A stretch of DNA of 64,000 nt from Nitrobacter sp051912485 (GCF_051912485.1 NZ_CP196822.1:2728001-2792000); one strand, 5' to 3'; shown: positions 27,952 through 36,528, counted from the stretch's first letter. The notes: a model not told the origin generated them from the letters alone. Made by a program: numbers and translations.

Positions 27952-28950
27952 TCAGGGCTCAAACGCGAAAACTTTCTTCCAATCCTGCTTCATATCGACG
28001 ACGGTCCAGCCTTTAGCCTTCGCCTCCTCCCATGCTTTGTCGAGTTGTCCGATCTTCGATGGGCGGTCGTAAGCGTATTCACGCGCGGCATCCGTGTGAT
28101 GCACGATCCCGGCAAAACGCGCCCCGCTTCCCGCCGTGGTCCATTGCAGCATCTGAAGATCGCCATCCGAATTACCGAAGGCGAAGATCGGACGCCGGCC
28201 GATCATCATGTTGATGCCGACGGGTTTGCCCGGACCGTCGTCGATGAACTGCACCTTCGCCGTCTTCAGCAACGACGGCCTGCCCGCGGCGTCTAGCTGA
28301 TATTTCGTGACGCCGGACGAGCCGACCACCTGCTCAGGTGGAATGCCGTAGGCCTTTTCGGCCCACACCCGCATGAACTCGACGCCGCCGCCCGACACGA
28401 TAAAGGTCTTGAAGCCGTTGGTACGGAGGTAAGCCAGCAGTTCGACCATCGGCTGATAGACCAACTCGTTATATGGCCGGTTGAAGCGGGGATGTTTTGC
28501 GGTCGCGAGCCAGTCGGCGACGGACTTTGCGAATACCTCCGTGGTCATGCCGCTATGCGCCGCGGCCACCAGCGTCAGCAGACCCTTCTCGCCCTGCTCT
28601 GACAACGCCTTCCTGTCACCGGAGAGGAACGCCTTGAACGGCTGCTGATTCTTCCATTCCGGATGTTGTGGCGCCATCGCCTTGACGCGATCGAGCGCGA
28701 AGGCGGCCTGAAAATAGATCGGCTGCTCGCACCACAGCGTGCCGTCGTTGTCGAACACGGCGATACGCTCTGCGGGCGACACAAACTCCGCACCACCTTG
28801 CGTCGTCACTTTTGCGACGAAATCGGTGATGGATGACTTTACCGCGCCGTCGTTCCATGAGGGCAATGGATCGGATTGGGAGAACGCCGTTGAAATCGGC
28901 AGAAGCGCGGCCAACAGCGCGGCAAACACGAAGCGCCGGGTGAACTTCAT
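27952..28950 (-). CDS. periplasmic HAD-superfamily phosphatase-like protein
   Basis: A 332-residue protein with a Sec signal peptide (MKFTRRFVFAALLAALLPIS..AFS). HAD motif I is VFDNDGTLW (nucleophile Asp and second Asp near residues 66-68), motif II is TFIVSGGG near 192, motif III Lys lies in the YDRPSKIG or KTAK region, and motif IV is FAFGNSDGD near 260. This is a phosphoserine-phosphatase-like HAD hydrolase acting outside the cytoplasm. GAGGAGG lies 7 bases before the ATG at 28950, which decides the start over the longer frame. It sits between a sulfatase and a DUF1254 gene, suggesting that the cluster handles a sulfated or phosphorylated compound. Confidence 0.8.
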   Translation of the reverse strand: MKFTRRFVFAALLAALLPISTAFSQSDPLPSWNDGAVKSSITDFVAKVTTQGGAEFVSPAERIAVFDNDGTLWCEQPIYFQAAFALDRVKAMAPQHPEWKNQQPFKAFLSGDRKALSEQGEKGLLTLVAAAHSGMTTEVFAKSVADWLATAKHPRFNRPYNELVYQPMVELLAYLRTNGFKTFIVSGGGVEFMRVWAEKAYGIPPEQVVGSSGVTKYQLDAAGRPSLLKTAKVQFIDDGPGKPVGINMMIGRRPIFAFGNSDGDLQMLQWTTAGSGARFAGIVHHTDAAREYAYDRPSKIGQLDKAWEEAKAKGWTVVDMKQDWKKVFAFEP

Positions 28951-29036
28951 CGACAACCTCCTCGATCCTGAAATGTATCCTCTCGCTAAACGACAAAGTG
29001 CCGGACGGCATTGTTGCCGGCCGACATGGTGCAATG

Positions 29037-30755
29037 CTAGTGCGCCGGCTCAAGGCTCCGCTGCATCTTCTCGACCAACTGATCGATGCTGAAGCTCGAT
29101 GGTCTTTGACTCGGAGGATAATCCTTGAATGTCGCCAAAAATGGTCCCACGACAGCTTGAGACGCCAGGAACGGAGCCGAGTTCGACATGAACCAGTCAT
29201 AGTAAGTATTCGACGTTACGTCAGCCCGCTCGTACGGGTCAGACCGCAGGTCAAACGCCTTGGGGACGCGTAGTTTGGTAAATGGCTCGGCCCAAATACG
29301 CAGAGTACCCGTTGCGCGCTGCTCTTCGAAAACGAGCTTCCAATTTTCGTAACGCATGGCGACGATATCACCGTCATCATTGAAATAGATAAACTCCTTG
29401 CGGGCGCTGTTCGGCTGCTGGCCGGTGAAGTACAGCAGTTGATTATAGCCATCGAGGTGAACCTTGAAGGTCTTGCCAGCGACCTGATAGCCGTTAAGTA
29501 GTTTGCCTTTGATATCGGGCTCGCCGGCCGCGGTAAGCAATGTGGGCATCCAATCTAGGCCGCTGACGATGTCGTTCGAGATCGAGCTGGGTTGAATTTT
29601 GTCCGGCCAGCGGATCATGCACGGCACGCGGAACGCACCTTCCCAGTTCGTGTTCTTTTCACTTCGGAACGGCGTTGTACCGGCATCCGGCCAGGAATTC
29701 TGATGCGGGCCGTTGTCCGTCGTGTAGAGCACGATGGTATCGTCCGCGATTCCGAGATCGTCGAGCGCCTTGAGGATAGTTCCGATGATGCCGTCGTGCT
29801 CGATCATGCCGTCGGCATATTCAGTGCGAGACGTGAGGCCGGGCTTGTCACGATGCGACTCCCGCACATGGGTGCGGAAGTGCATGCGCGTTGAGTTATA
29901 CCAGCAGAAAAACGGCTTATTCGCCCGTGTCTGCCGTTGAATAAAATCGATCGCGGCCGCCGAGGTCTCGTCGTCCACCGTCTCCATTCGCTTTTTGGTC
30001 AGCGGGCCGGTGTCCTCGATGGTCTGCTTGCCGACACGTCCCCAGCGGGGATGTTCGGTCGGATCGTCGCGGTCCGACGCCTTGCAACGCAGGACGCCTC
30101 GTGGGCCAAGCGCGGCAAGGAACTTCGGGTCGCGCGGATAAGTCCGCGATTCCGGGTCTTCTTCAGCATTGAGGTGGTAGAGATTGCCGAAGAACTCGTC
30201 GAAGCCGTGGACGGTTGGGAGATACTCGTTCCGGTCCCCGAGGTGGTTCTTGCCGAACTGGCCGGTCGCATAGCCGAGCGGCTTGAGCAGTTCAGCAATC
30301 GTGGCGTCACGCGCTTGCAGGCCAACTGTTGCACCCGGCATACCCACCTTCGAGAGCCCGGTGCGAAGGGTGCATTGTCCAGTGATGAAACTCGATCGTC
30401 CTGCCGTACAGCTCTGCTCTGCGTAGTAGTCGGTGAACATCATACCTTCACGGGCGATGCGATCAATGTTTGGCGTCCGATAGCCCATCAACCCGAAGGA
30501 ATAAGCGCTGATATTGGTCTGGCCGATATCGTCGCCGAAGATGACGAGGATATTTGGCTTGCGGCCGGATGGGGCAGTCGTTGTCGTTGTGGCCGGTGCA
30601 GCCTTTTGCCTCTGGGCCTCCGCGGGTGCTGTCATTGCTGCCAGCGCCACCAGCGCCGACGAGCCCAGCAGTATATTCCGGCGGCTGAGAGCGTGGTTGT
30701 CGGCCTCGCTCGATGGAGTTTCGAGTTTGTTTCGGTCGTCCGCACTGCTGGTCAT
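29037..30755 (-). CDS. TAT-exported arylsulfatase, copy A
   Basis: A 572-residue type I sulfatase. A TAT signal (LSRRNILLGSSALVALAAM) precedes the catalytic domain, with metal-binding NILVIFGDDIG and the formylglycine signature CTAGR in EQSCTAGRSSFITGQ. Later motifs include VLYTTDNGPHQN (metal site) and RVPCMIRWPD. The Cys must be oxidised by FGE before export, and the FGE gene upstream in this cluster is broken. GGAGAG lies before the ATG at 30755; an in-frame ATG at 30767 is an alternative. It is a tandem paralogue of the gene at 30905. The substrate is unknown. Confidence 0.87.
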   Translation of the reverse strand: MTSSADDRNKLETPSSEADNHALSRRNILLGSSALVALAAMTAPAEAQRQKAAPATTTTTAPSGRKPNILVIFGDDIGQTNISAYSFGLMGYRTPNIDRIAREGMMFTDYYAEQSCTAGRSSFITGQCTLRTGLSKVGMPGATVGLQARDATIAELLKPLGYATGQFGKNHLGDRNEYLPTVHGFDEFFGNLYHLNAEEDPESRTYPRDPKFLAALGPRGVLRCKASDRDDPTEHPRWGRVGKQTIEDTGPLTKKRMETVDDETSAAAIDFIQRQTRANKPFFCWYNSTRMHFRTHVRESHRDKPGLTSRTEYADGMIEHDGIIGTILKALDDLGIADDTIVLYTTDNGPHQNSWPDAGTTPFRSEKNTNWEGAFRVPCMIRWPDKIQPSSISNDIVSGLDWMPTLLTAAGEPDIKGKLLNGYQVAGKTFKVHLDGYNQLLYFTGQQPNSARKEFIYFNDDGDIVAMRYENWKLVFEEQRATGTLRIWAEPFTKLRVPKAFDLRSDPYERADVTSNTYYDWFMSNSAPFLASQAVVGPFLATFKDYPPSQRPSSFSIDQLVEKMQRSLEPAH

Positions 30756-30862
30756 TGCACTCTCCATTCTCCACAAAGAGGTCGAGAATCATTGCGTAGC
30801 GCGATCACAAAGCTCAGATATGCGACACTCACAAACAGGTTTGACACACAAGGGAGCCAAAT

Positions 30863-30893
30863 CATCCCGGCCCGCCTATGGCCGACCGGGATG
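30863..30893. terminator. hairpin between the two sulfatase genes
   Basis: CATCCCGG at 30863-30870 pairs with CCGGGATG at 30886-30893, just after the stop of the first-transcribed sulfatase. No T run follows in the direction of transcription, so it is more likely an mRNA-processing or attenuating element than a full terminator. Confidence 0.4.
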
Positions 30894-30904
30894 GGTTACG
30901 CCGC

Positions 30905-32728
30905 CTATTTAACCCCGCGTTGCTGAATTTGCTCGTCGATCATCCTGTTCAACCCACCGCGGATGCGGTCGAGGTCGAGGTTCTTCTTGAACGCCTCCCT
31001 GCGCTTGATGCTATCCATTTCATCTTCCAGAATGTTCGCCGGATTGAAGCTCGGCGGGAATGAGCGCGGCGGAAACTCCTTGAACGACGCAGCGAACTGA
31101 AAGACATCATCCATCGTCCCATAGACGCTGCCGACGTGATTCAGCTGCCAATCCCAGAAGGTGTTGGACGTGATATCGGCGCGCTCGAACGGATCCTGCA
31201 TCAGATTGAAAATCTTTTGCAGACGAAGCGTCGTGAACGGCTCAGCCCACAGGCCCATCGTCCCCTGCATGCGTTGTTCAGAGTAGACGTATTTGAGGTC
31301 TTCCTTGCGGTAGGCCACCAGCAACCCGTCATCGTTCGAATAGAAAAATCTGTCTCGGGCGCTCTTAGTGCCGTTATTATTCGCCGCGCTGCCGCTCACA
31401 TTGCGCAGAAAGTTCGATTGATCTAATCCATCGAGGTGCACCTTGTAGTTGATGCCGTTCGCGGTGTAGCCCGCCTTGAGCTTGTTGACGATATCCGGTT
31501 CGCCCGCAATTGAGCAGAGGGTCGGTATCCAATCGTTGTGGCTCATCAGTTCATTCGAGACAGTGCCGGGCTTGATGTTACCCGGCCAGCGCACCAGGCA
31601 CGGCACGCGGAAAGCCCCTTCCCAGTTGGTGTTCTTCTCGGAGCGAAACCAGGTCATGGCGCCGTCCGGCCACGTATTCATGTGGGGACCATTGTCGCTC
31701 GAGTAGACGACAATCGTGTCGTTCGCGATGCCCATGTCATCCAGCGCCTTGAGCAGCGCGCCGACCGTGTCATCGTGCTCCATCATACCGTCGATATATT
31801 CGCTATCGCCATGCTTGTAGCGGCCGCGGTGCTCAGCGCGAACGTGCGTGCGCAGATGCATGCGGGTGCCGTTAAACCAGCAGAAGAACGGCTTGCCAGC
31901 CGCGTGCTGTCGTTTCATGTAGTCGATTGCCGCCGCCGACGTTTCATCGTCGATCGTTTCCATGCGTTTCTTGGTGAGCGCGCCGGTGTCCTCGATGGTC
32001 TGCTTGCCGATTTTTCCGAAACGGGGATCGACCGTCGGGTCATCAACGTCTGTCGCCTCGCACTTCAGGACGCCGCGCGGCCCAAATTTTGCGAGATAAG
32101 CCGGGTTTTTTGGATAGTCCGGCAATTCCGGCTCTTCCTCCGCGTTGAGATGATAGAGGTTGCCGAAGAATTCATCGAAACCGTTCACTGTCGGCAACGA
32201 TTCATTACGGTCGCCGACGTGGTTCTTGCCGAACTGGCCGGTCGCATAACCAAGGTTTTTGAGCAGACCACCAACCGAGGGGTCCAACTGGCTCATGCCC
32301 ATCGGCGCGCCAGGGAAGCCAACCTTGCTAAGCCCGCTGCGCATGATGTGCTGGCCGGTGAGAAACGCTGAACGGCCGGCGGTGCAGGACTGCTCGCCGT
32401 AATAGTGCTGCATCTTGAGGCCCTCGCGGGCAATGCGATCGATGTTCGGGGTCTCGTACCCCATCAGGCCGTTGGAGTAGGCGCTGATGTTTGCGATGCC
32501 GATGTCGTCGCCCCAGATCACGAGGATATTCGGCTTTCGGCCGGACGGAGAAGTTGTTGTCGTGGCCGGCGCAGCCTTTTGCCTCTGGGCCTCCGCGGCT
32601 GAGATCATCGTCGCCATTGCCACCAGCGCTGACGAGCCCAGCAGAATATTCCGGCGACTGAGAGCGTGGTTGTCGGCCTCGTTCGATGGAGCGTCGAGTT
32701 TATCTTGGTCGTTCGCACGGCTCGTCAT
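30905..32728 (-). CDS. TAT-exported arylsulfatase, copy B
   Basis: A 607-residue type I sulfatase, a close paralogue of copy A over most of its length and with a nearly identical start (NHALSRRNILLGSSALVA). It carries NILVIWGDDIG, the formylglycine signature CTAGR (GEQSCTAGRSAFLTGQ), VVYSSDNGPHMN and a C-terminal extension (FPPSFNPANILEDEMDSIKR) absent from copy A. The ATG at 32728 follows GGAGAG; the one at 32740 is possible. It lies 33 bases downstream of the FGE stop, and sulfatase and FGE genes are commonly paired because FGE makes the catalytic formylglycine. Confidence 0.87.
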   Translation of the reverse strand: MTSRANDQDKLDAPSNEADNHALSRRNILLGSSALVAMATMISAAEAQRQKAAPATTTTSPSGRKPNILVIWGDDIGIANISAYSNGLMGYETPNIDRIAREGLKMQHYYGEQSCTAGRSAFLTGQHIMRSGLSKVGFPGAPMGMSQLDPSVGGLLKNLGYATGQFGKNHVGDRNESLPTVNGFDEFFGNLYHLNAEEEPELPDYPKNPAYLAKFGPRGVLKCEATDVDDPTVDPRFGKIGKQTIEDTGALTKKRMETIDDETSAAAIDYMKRQHAAGKPFFCWFNGTRMHLRTHVRAEHRGRYKHGDSEYIDGMMEHDDTVGALLKALDDMGIANDTIVVYSSDNGPHMNTWPDGAMTWFRSEKNTNWEGAFRVPCLVRWPGNIKPGTVSNELMSHNDWIPTLCSIAGEPDIVNKLKAGYTANGINYKVHLDGLDQSNFLRNVSGSAANNNGTKSARDRFFYSNDDGLLVAYRKEDLKYVYSEQRMQGTMGLWAEPFTTLRLQKIFNLMQDPFERADITSNTFWDWQLNHVGSVYGTMDDVFQFAASFKEFPPRSFPPSFNPANILEDEMDSIKRREAFKKNLDLDRIRGGLNRMIDEQIQQRGVK

Positions 32729-32761
32729 TGCACTCTCCATTCTTCACGAAGAAGTCGAGGG

Positions 32762-33348
32762 TCATTGCGTAGCGAGTTTCCTGGTCACACAGCGAAATCC
32801 GACGTGGCTGGTCGACGTATCGATCGGTTCGGCGTGGCGTGCGGCCGGGCGGTAGCGGCGGCAATAGTTGGGAGCGCACAGATGCGAGCCGCCTTTGAGG
32901 ACTTTACGCGGAATCTTGATGGACGGCTGGCAGGGATCGTAACTCGCGTCCTCGCTGCCGCCGCGCGGATTTTCCGGGATACAGCACGCTTTGGCTGCTT
33001 CGGCTTCGTGTTTCGGGGTGTACCAGTCGCTGGTCCACTCCCACACATTGCCGATCATGTCGTGCAGGCCGTAACCATTTGGCGGAAACGCTGTTACGGG
33101 CGACGTGCGTTCGTAGCCGTCTTCACCGAGATTCTGCCGTGGAAATTCGCCCTGCCAGGTGTTGGCCATGTGGCGGCCGTTCGGCGTGAATTCATTCCCC
33201 CACGCGAATTCCGTCTCCTCCAGTCCGCCGCGCGCGGCAAACTCCCATTCTGCTTCGGTCGGCAATTCCTTGCCGGCCCAGGCGGCATAAGCCAGCGCGT
33301 CGGCATAAGCGACGTGGACCACCGGATGATTGTCCTGCACGTTTGGCC
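32762..33348 (-). pseudogene. formylglycine-generating enzyme, C-terminal fragment
   Basis: About 195 codons of an FGE/sulfatase-modifying-factor protein: PTEAEWEFAARGGLEETEFA, GLHDMIGNVWEWTSDWY, VLKGGSHLCAPNYCRRYRP, SHVGFRCVTRK. The first two are hallmark FGE motifs, and the Cys pair in CAPNYCRR matches the active-site region. The 5' end is cut by an IS3-family element at 33349, and the N-terminal part continues at 35981-36226 beyond it. The piece cannot be translated on its own from a normal start. When intact it would have oxidised the CTAGR cysteines of the two sulfatases. Confidence 0.88.
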
Positions 33349-33377
33349 TGCCCCTATGAGGTGGTCCACTTTCAGTC

Positions 33378-34232
33378 TTAATGCATGATGGGCTTTTCGG
33401 CCATTGCTTGCGCTGCCGGCGGAAGCGATCCGGCTGGCTTTGAAGGCCAGGCGATGGCCTCTGGCGCCGGCGGTTTATATCCGAGCGATGAGTGTGGTCG
33501 CTCGGTGTTGTAGTAGCGTCGCCATGCCTCGATGATGACCTTGGCCTCGGCGAGGCTGTAGAAGATCTCGCTGTTGAGCAGTTCGTCGCGAAGCTTTGAG
33601 TTGAAGCTCTCGCAGTAGCCGTTCTCCCAAGGGCTTCCGGGCTCGATGAACGCGGTCTTCGCGCCGACAGCTGCAATCCAATCCCGCACTGCCTTAGCGA
33701 TGAACTCCGGCCCGTTATCAGAGCGAACGTGGCCGGGCACGCCGCGTAGGATGAACAGGTCCGACAAGACGTCGATGACGTTGGTCGAGTTGAGCTTGCG
33801 ATCAATCCGGATCGCCAGACATTCTCGGGTGAACTCGTCGATGATGTTGAGCATGCGGAACTTCCTGCCATTGTGGGTCCGGCCCTCGACGAAGTCATAG
33901 GACCAAACATGGTTAGAATGCTCGGGCCGAAGCCGGACGCACGATCCGTCGTTCAGCCAGAGCCGGCCTTTCTTCGGTTGCTTTTGGGGAACCTTCAGCC
34001 CCTCCCGCCGCCAGATACGCTCGACACGCTTGGCATTCACCGTCCAACCCTCGGACCGCAGCATCGCCGTGATCCTGCGATATCCATAGCGGCCGTAGCG
34101 TGAGGCCAGACGGATGATGTCGGTCGTCAATGCCTCTTCATCCGGTCGGCTTTGCGGCTTCTTGCGCTGGGTCGAGCGATGCTGGCCGAGAACCTTGCAG
34201 GCAAAGCGCTCCGAGACGGAGAACTTCACCAT
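33378..34232 (-). pseudogene. IS3-family transposase OrfB (DDE domain)
   Basis: 284 codons with the rve/DDE integrase core: first Asp in SYDFVEGRT, second in RSDNGPEF, Glu in NGYCESFNSK, followed by YYNTERPHSSLGYKPP. The N-terminal HTH_21 part is present from VKFSVSERFACKVLG. OrfB is normally expressed by programmed frameshifting from OrfA. The frame continues upstream (SPSRRRRCVDHV) to about 34268, where the IS110 element cuts it from OrfA, so a functional OrfAB fusion can no longer be made. I class it as disrupted even though this frame is open. Confidence 0.85.
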
Positions 34233-34270
34233 GACGTGGTCGACGCAGCGGCGACGGCGGGAGGGGCTCA

Positions 34271-35644
34271 GATGGGGTATTCGGGGGTTTCCCTCGCCAA
34301 GGCGTCCGTTGCGAGGCGAGATTGAAGCTCCAGATATTCAACATCGAAGGAGCCCGTCATGTCACTGTTTGCTGGCCTCGATATCTCCGTGAAGACGACC
34401 GCTATTTGCGTCCTGGACGCGAACGGGCGAGTCCTTCTCGAGACGATGGTTGATAGTGCACCAGAGGCAATAGCCGGTCGCTTGCACGAGTTCGGTCAGC
34501 CTTTCGAGCGGATCGGATTGGAAGCAGGACCATTATCCCAGTGGATCTATGCCGGTCTCGTCGACGTTGGCCTTGCGGCGATCTGTGTCGAGACCCGGCA
34601 TATGCATGCAGCGCTCTCGGCACGCATCAACAAAACCGACCGGAACGACGCCCGCGGGATCGCCCAGATGATGCGGGTCGGGCTGTTCAAGGCAGTCCAC
34701 GTCAAAACTCCCGCCAGCCAACATCGAAGACTTCTGCTGACCTCTCGCAAATTACTGCAGCGGAAGATTTATGACATCGAGAATGACCTGCGGGGCTCGC
34801 TGCGTAATTTCGGACTCAAGGTGGGTGTGGTTGGCAAAATCAAATTTGAGGACCGTATCCGTGAGCTCGTTGCAGATCATTCGTTCGTTGCTGCCATCGC
34901 CGCTTCGTTGTTAGAGGCACGAGCAGCTCTACGAGCTCAGTTTGCTAAACTTCACCGCATGCTGCTTGATCTGGTGCAGGTCGATCCGGTCTGTCGCCGC
35001 CTGATGTCCGCGCCAGGGGTCGGACCGATCGTCGCTCTCACGTTCCGAACGTGCGTCGACAATCCCGCGCGATTCTCAAGATCCAAGTGCGTGGGTGCTC
35101 ACTACGGACTTACGCCGCGCATTTATCAGTCCGGCGAGATCTCCAGGACGGGTCGCATCTCCCGATCTGGGGATGTGATGCTTCGATCCAGCCTTTATGA
35201 AGCAGCTCTCGTCGTATTAACTGGCCCAGGTCGCTGGAACCCGCTCAAGGCCTGGGGCATTGCAGTGGCGCGCCGGCGCGGAATGCAAAAGGCGATGGTC
35301 GCAGTTGCACGCAAGCTCGCGGTCATACTTCACCGGATGTGGAGGGATGATACCGACTTCCGCTGGAGCGCAGCTACAACCTAATCACAGAGGAAAACGA
35401 CAACCGATTCAACTTCCTCCATGCTGGAGGAGGCGTCCCGCGAGGACGACGGGATTGGGTGAGACCGAGGAAACTCGTGCGGCGCACTTACGACCGCGCG
35501 GCTTAGATGGCTCCGCCCGTTCCCTCTGATCCCATCATGAGGCTGCAAAATGCTGACCTCGGAGAGAAGCAAGAGCCTCGCAGGATGATCTCTGACATCG
35601 TGGACGTGCAAAAAGGAGCTTGCATCATGCGCCCCGAATAGAGA
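34271..35644 (+). mobile_element. IS110-family element nested in the IS3 element
   Basis: The element sits between the end of OrfA (ASGNF) and the start of the OrfB frame. TATTCGGGG at 34278-34286 and its reverse complement CCCCGAATA at 35632-35640 lie at the two ends. IS110 elements typically lack long terminal repeats, so ends are given to within about 5 bases. One transposase gene is present, on the opposite strand to the host IS. About 240 bp of noncoding sequence follows the transposase gene, as is common in this family where a bridging RNA can be made from element ends. Confidence 0.75.
34359..35384 (+). CDS. IS110-family transposase
   Basis: A 341-residue DEDD-type recombinase. The N-terminal RuvC-like domain starts FAGLDISVKTTAICVLDANG and has GLEAGPLSQWIYAGL and the Asp-rich NKTDRNDARGIAQMM. 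The C-terminal transposase_20 domain has MSAPGVGPIVALTFR and the Ser-rich GDVMLRSSLYEAALV. Length and motifs are normal, so it may be active. GGAG lies 9 bases before the ATG. It cuts with catalytic Ser plus DEDD residues, unlike the DDE enzyme of the host IS. Confidence 0.9.
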   Translation: MSLFAGLDISVKTTAICVLDANGRVLLETMVDSAPEAIAGRLHEFGQPFERIGLEAGPLSQWIYAGLVDVGLAAICVETRHMHAALSARINKTDRNDARGIAQMMRVGLFKAVHVKTPASQHRRLLLTSRKLLQRKIYDIENDLRGSLRNFGLKVGVVGKIKFEDRIRELVADHSFVAAIAASLLEARAALRAQFAKLHRMLLDLVQVDPVCRRLMSAPGVGPIVALTFRTCVDNPARFSRSKCVGAHYGLTPRIYQSGEISRTGRISRSGDVMLRSSLYEAALVVLTGPGRWNPLKAWGIAVARRRGMQKAMVAVARKLAVILHRMWRDDTDFRWSAATT

Positions 35645-35921
35645 AGAAGTTTCCCGAGGCAGCCTCTTTCAGGATCAGCTTCTCCAGCGTCAGGTCCGAC
35701 ACAGCCTTGCGCAGCCGGTCGTTCTCTTTCTCAAGCTCCTTGAGGCGTTTCACCTGGTCGCCCTTCAAGCCACCAAACTCCTTGCGCCACCGGTAATACG
35801 TGAACTGCGTCACGCCGATCGAACGAACCGCTTCGCCAACCGATCTGCCTTGTGAAAGCAAAACATCGACCTGGCGCAGCTTAGCGACGATCTCTTCCGG
35901 CTTGTGCTTCTTCTGGGGCAT
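35625..35921 (-). pseudogene. IS3-family transposase OrfA
   Basis: A 98-codon frame with a helix-turn-helix (VGEAVRSIGVTQFTYYRWRK) and a leucine-zipper region (KRLKELEKENDRLRKAVSDL), typical of IS3 OrfA (HTH_Tnp_1). After LKEAASGNF the last five residues (SIRGA) come from the inserted IS110, so the natural stop and the frameshift window into OrfB are lost. It can still make an OrfA-like DNA-binding protein. Confidence 0.85.
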
Positions 35922-35980
35922 TCCAATGTCCTCTCTACGGCTAATAGCCTAACTCAGGGAGGACCACTTTTCAGGGGGCA

Positions 35981-36226
35981 GACCAGCACCTCCGCGACGG
36001 TGACATGACCCGTGGCTTTCACGAACTGTTTGAACTGCCGGTTCGTGACAGGTGTTTTGTCAATCCAGAAGCCATCAACCGTTACGCGGTGGCTCGGCGC
36101 TTCCTCCGGATAGTGATGATCCGATCCCATGCAGAACGTCCCGCCCGGAATCCAAACCATATCTGTCCGCTCACTCTCCGCCGCAAGCGTAAGCAACGGG
36201 GGTTTGACCGATGCAACTGACATCAC
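35981..36226 (-). pseudogene. formylglycine-generating enzyme, N-terminal fragment
   Basis: About 81 codons of the FGE N-terminus: MVWIPGGTFCMGSDHHYPEE, SHRVTVDGFWIDKTPVTNRQ and FKQFVKATGHVTVAEV, the standard opening of the FGE-sulfatase domain. The frame runs into the IS3 end at 35980 and stops 9 codons later. There is no signal peptide, in line with cytoplasmic action on sulfatases before TAT export. The ATG at 36221-36223 overlaps the stop of the small gene upstream (TGATG); a GTG at 36226 is in frame. Compared with full-length FGE, about 45-50 residues expected before DNHPVVHVAYADA are missing from both fragments. Confidence 0.85.
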
Positions 36227-36528
36227 TCGCCTCTGCTGCTGTACTTGCCTCCGCTACTGTGGACAGGCATCCCAGAACCCCTTGGTGCGGCTGCGATAGG
36301 CAACGCTGCCTCTGGGCCAACCGCAGCGTGGCCCCCGCGCAGGACAACGACTTTCTCGATGAGATCGCCTTGATTTGCATGAAGGTGAGGAGCGCTTGGG
36401 ATCGCATTAGCGGATGATGATCCGCCGAAAGCTAATGCGCTGAAGATCAGCACGGTCGCACATGCGACGCTTCGAAGGCTTTGCGATGTATCGGTAAGGC
36501 GACGAAGCAGAATCATTTTCGATCGCAT
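36223..36528 (-). CDS. small secreted protein upstream of FGE
   Basis: A 101-residue hypothetical protein. AGGAAGGG lies 8 bases before the ATG at 36528. The N-terminal region has a charged start and a hydrophobic core (VACATVLIFSALAFGGSS) ending near ANA, a plausible signal peptide. The mature part of about 60 residues is rich in Gly, Ala and Pro (VVVLRGGHAAVGPEAALPIA). Its TGA overlaps the FGE ATG by one base, which supports a real, translationally coupled gene heading the sulfatase cluster. No family is recognised. Confidence 0.5.
   Translation of the reverse strand: MRSKMILLRRLTDTSQSLRSVACATVLIFSALAFGGSSSANAIPSAPHLHANQGDLIEKVVVLRGGHAAVGPEAALPIAAAPRGSGMPVHSSGGKYSSRGE

Larger units (their letters stand above)
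33349..35980 (-). mobile_element. IS3-family element (IS407-like), interrupted by IS110
   Basis: The left end TGCCCCTATGAGGTGGTCC at 33349 and, read inward, the right end TGCCCCCTGAAAAGTGGTCC at 35980 form an imperfect inverted repeat with terminal TG/CA, as in the IS3 family. Without the nested IS110 the element is about 1.26 kb, the usual IS3 length. OrfA (35625-35921) and OrfB (33378-34232) are both on the minus strand. The flanks (GGCC left, GACC right) show no clear target duplication. It splits the FGE gene. Confidence 0.85.
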
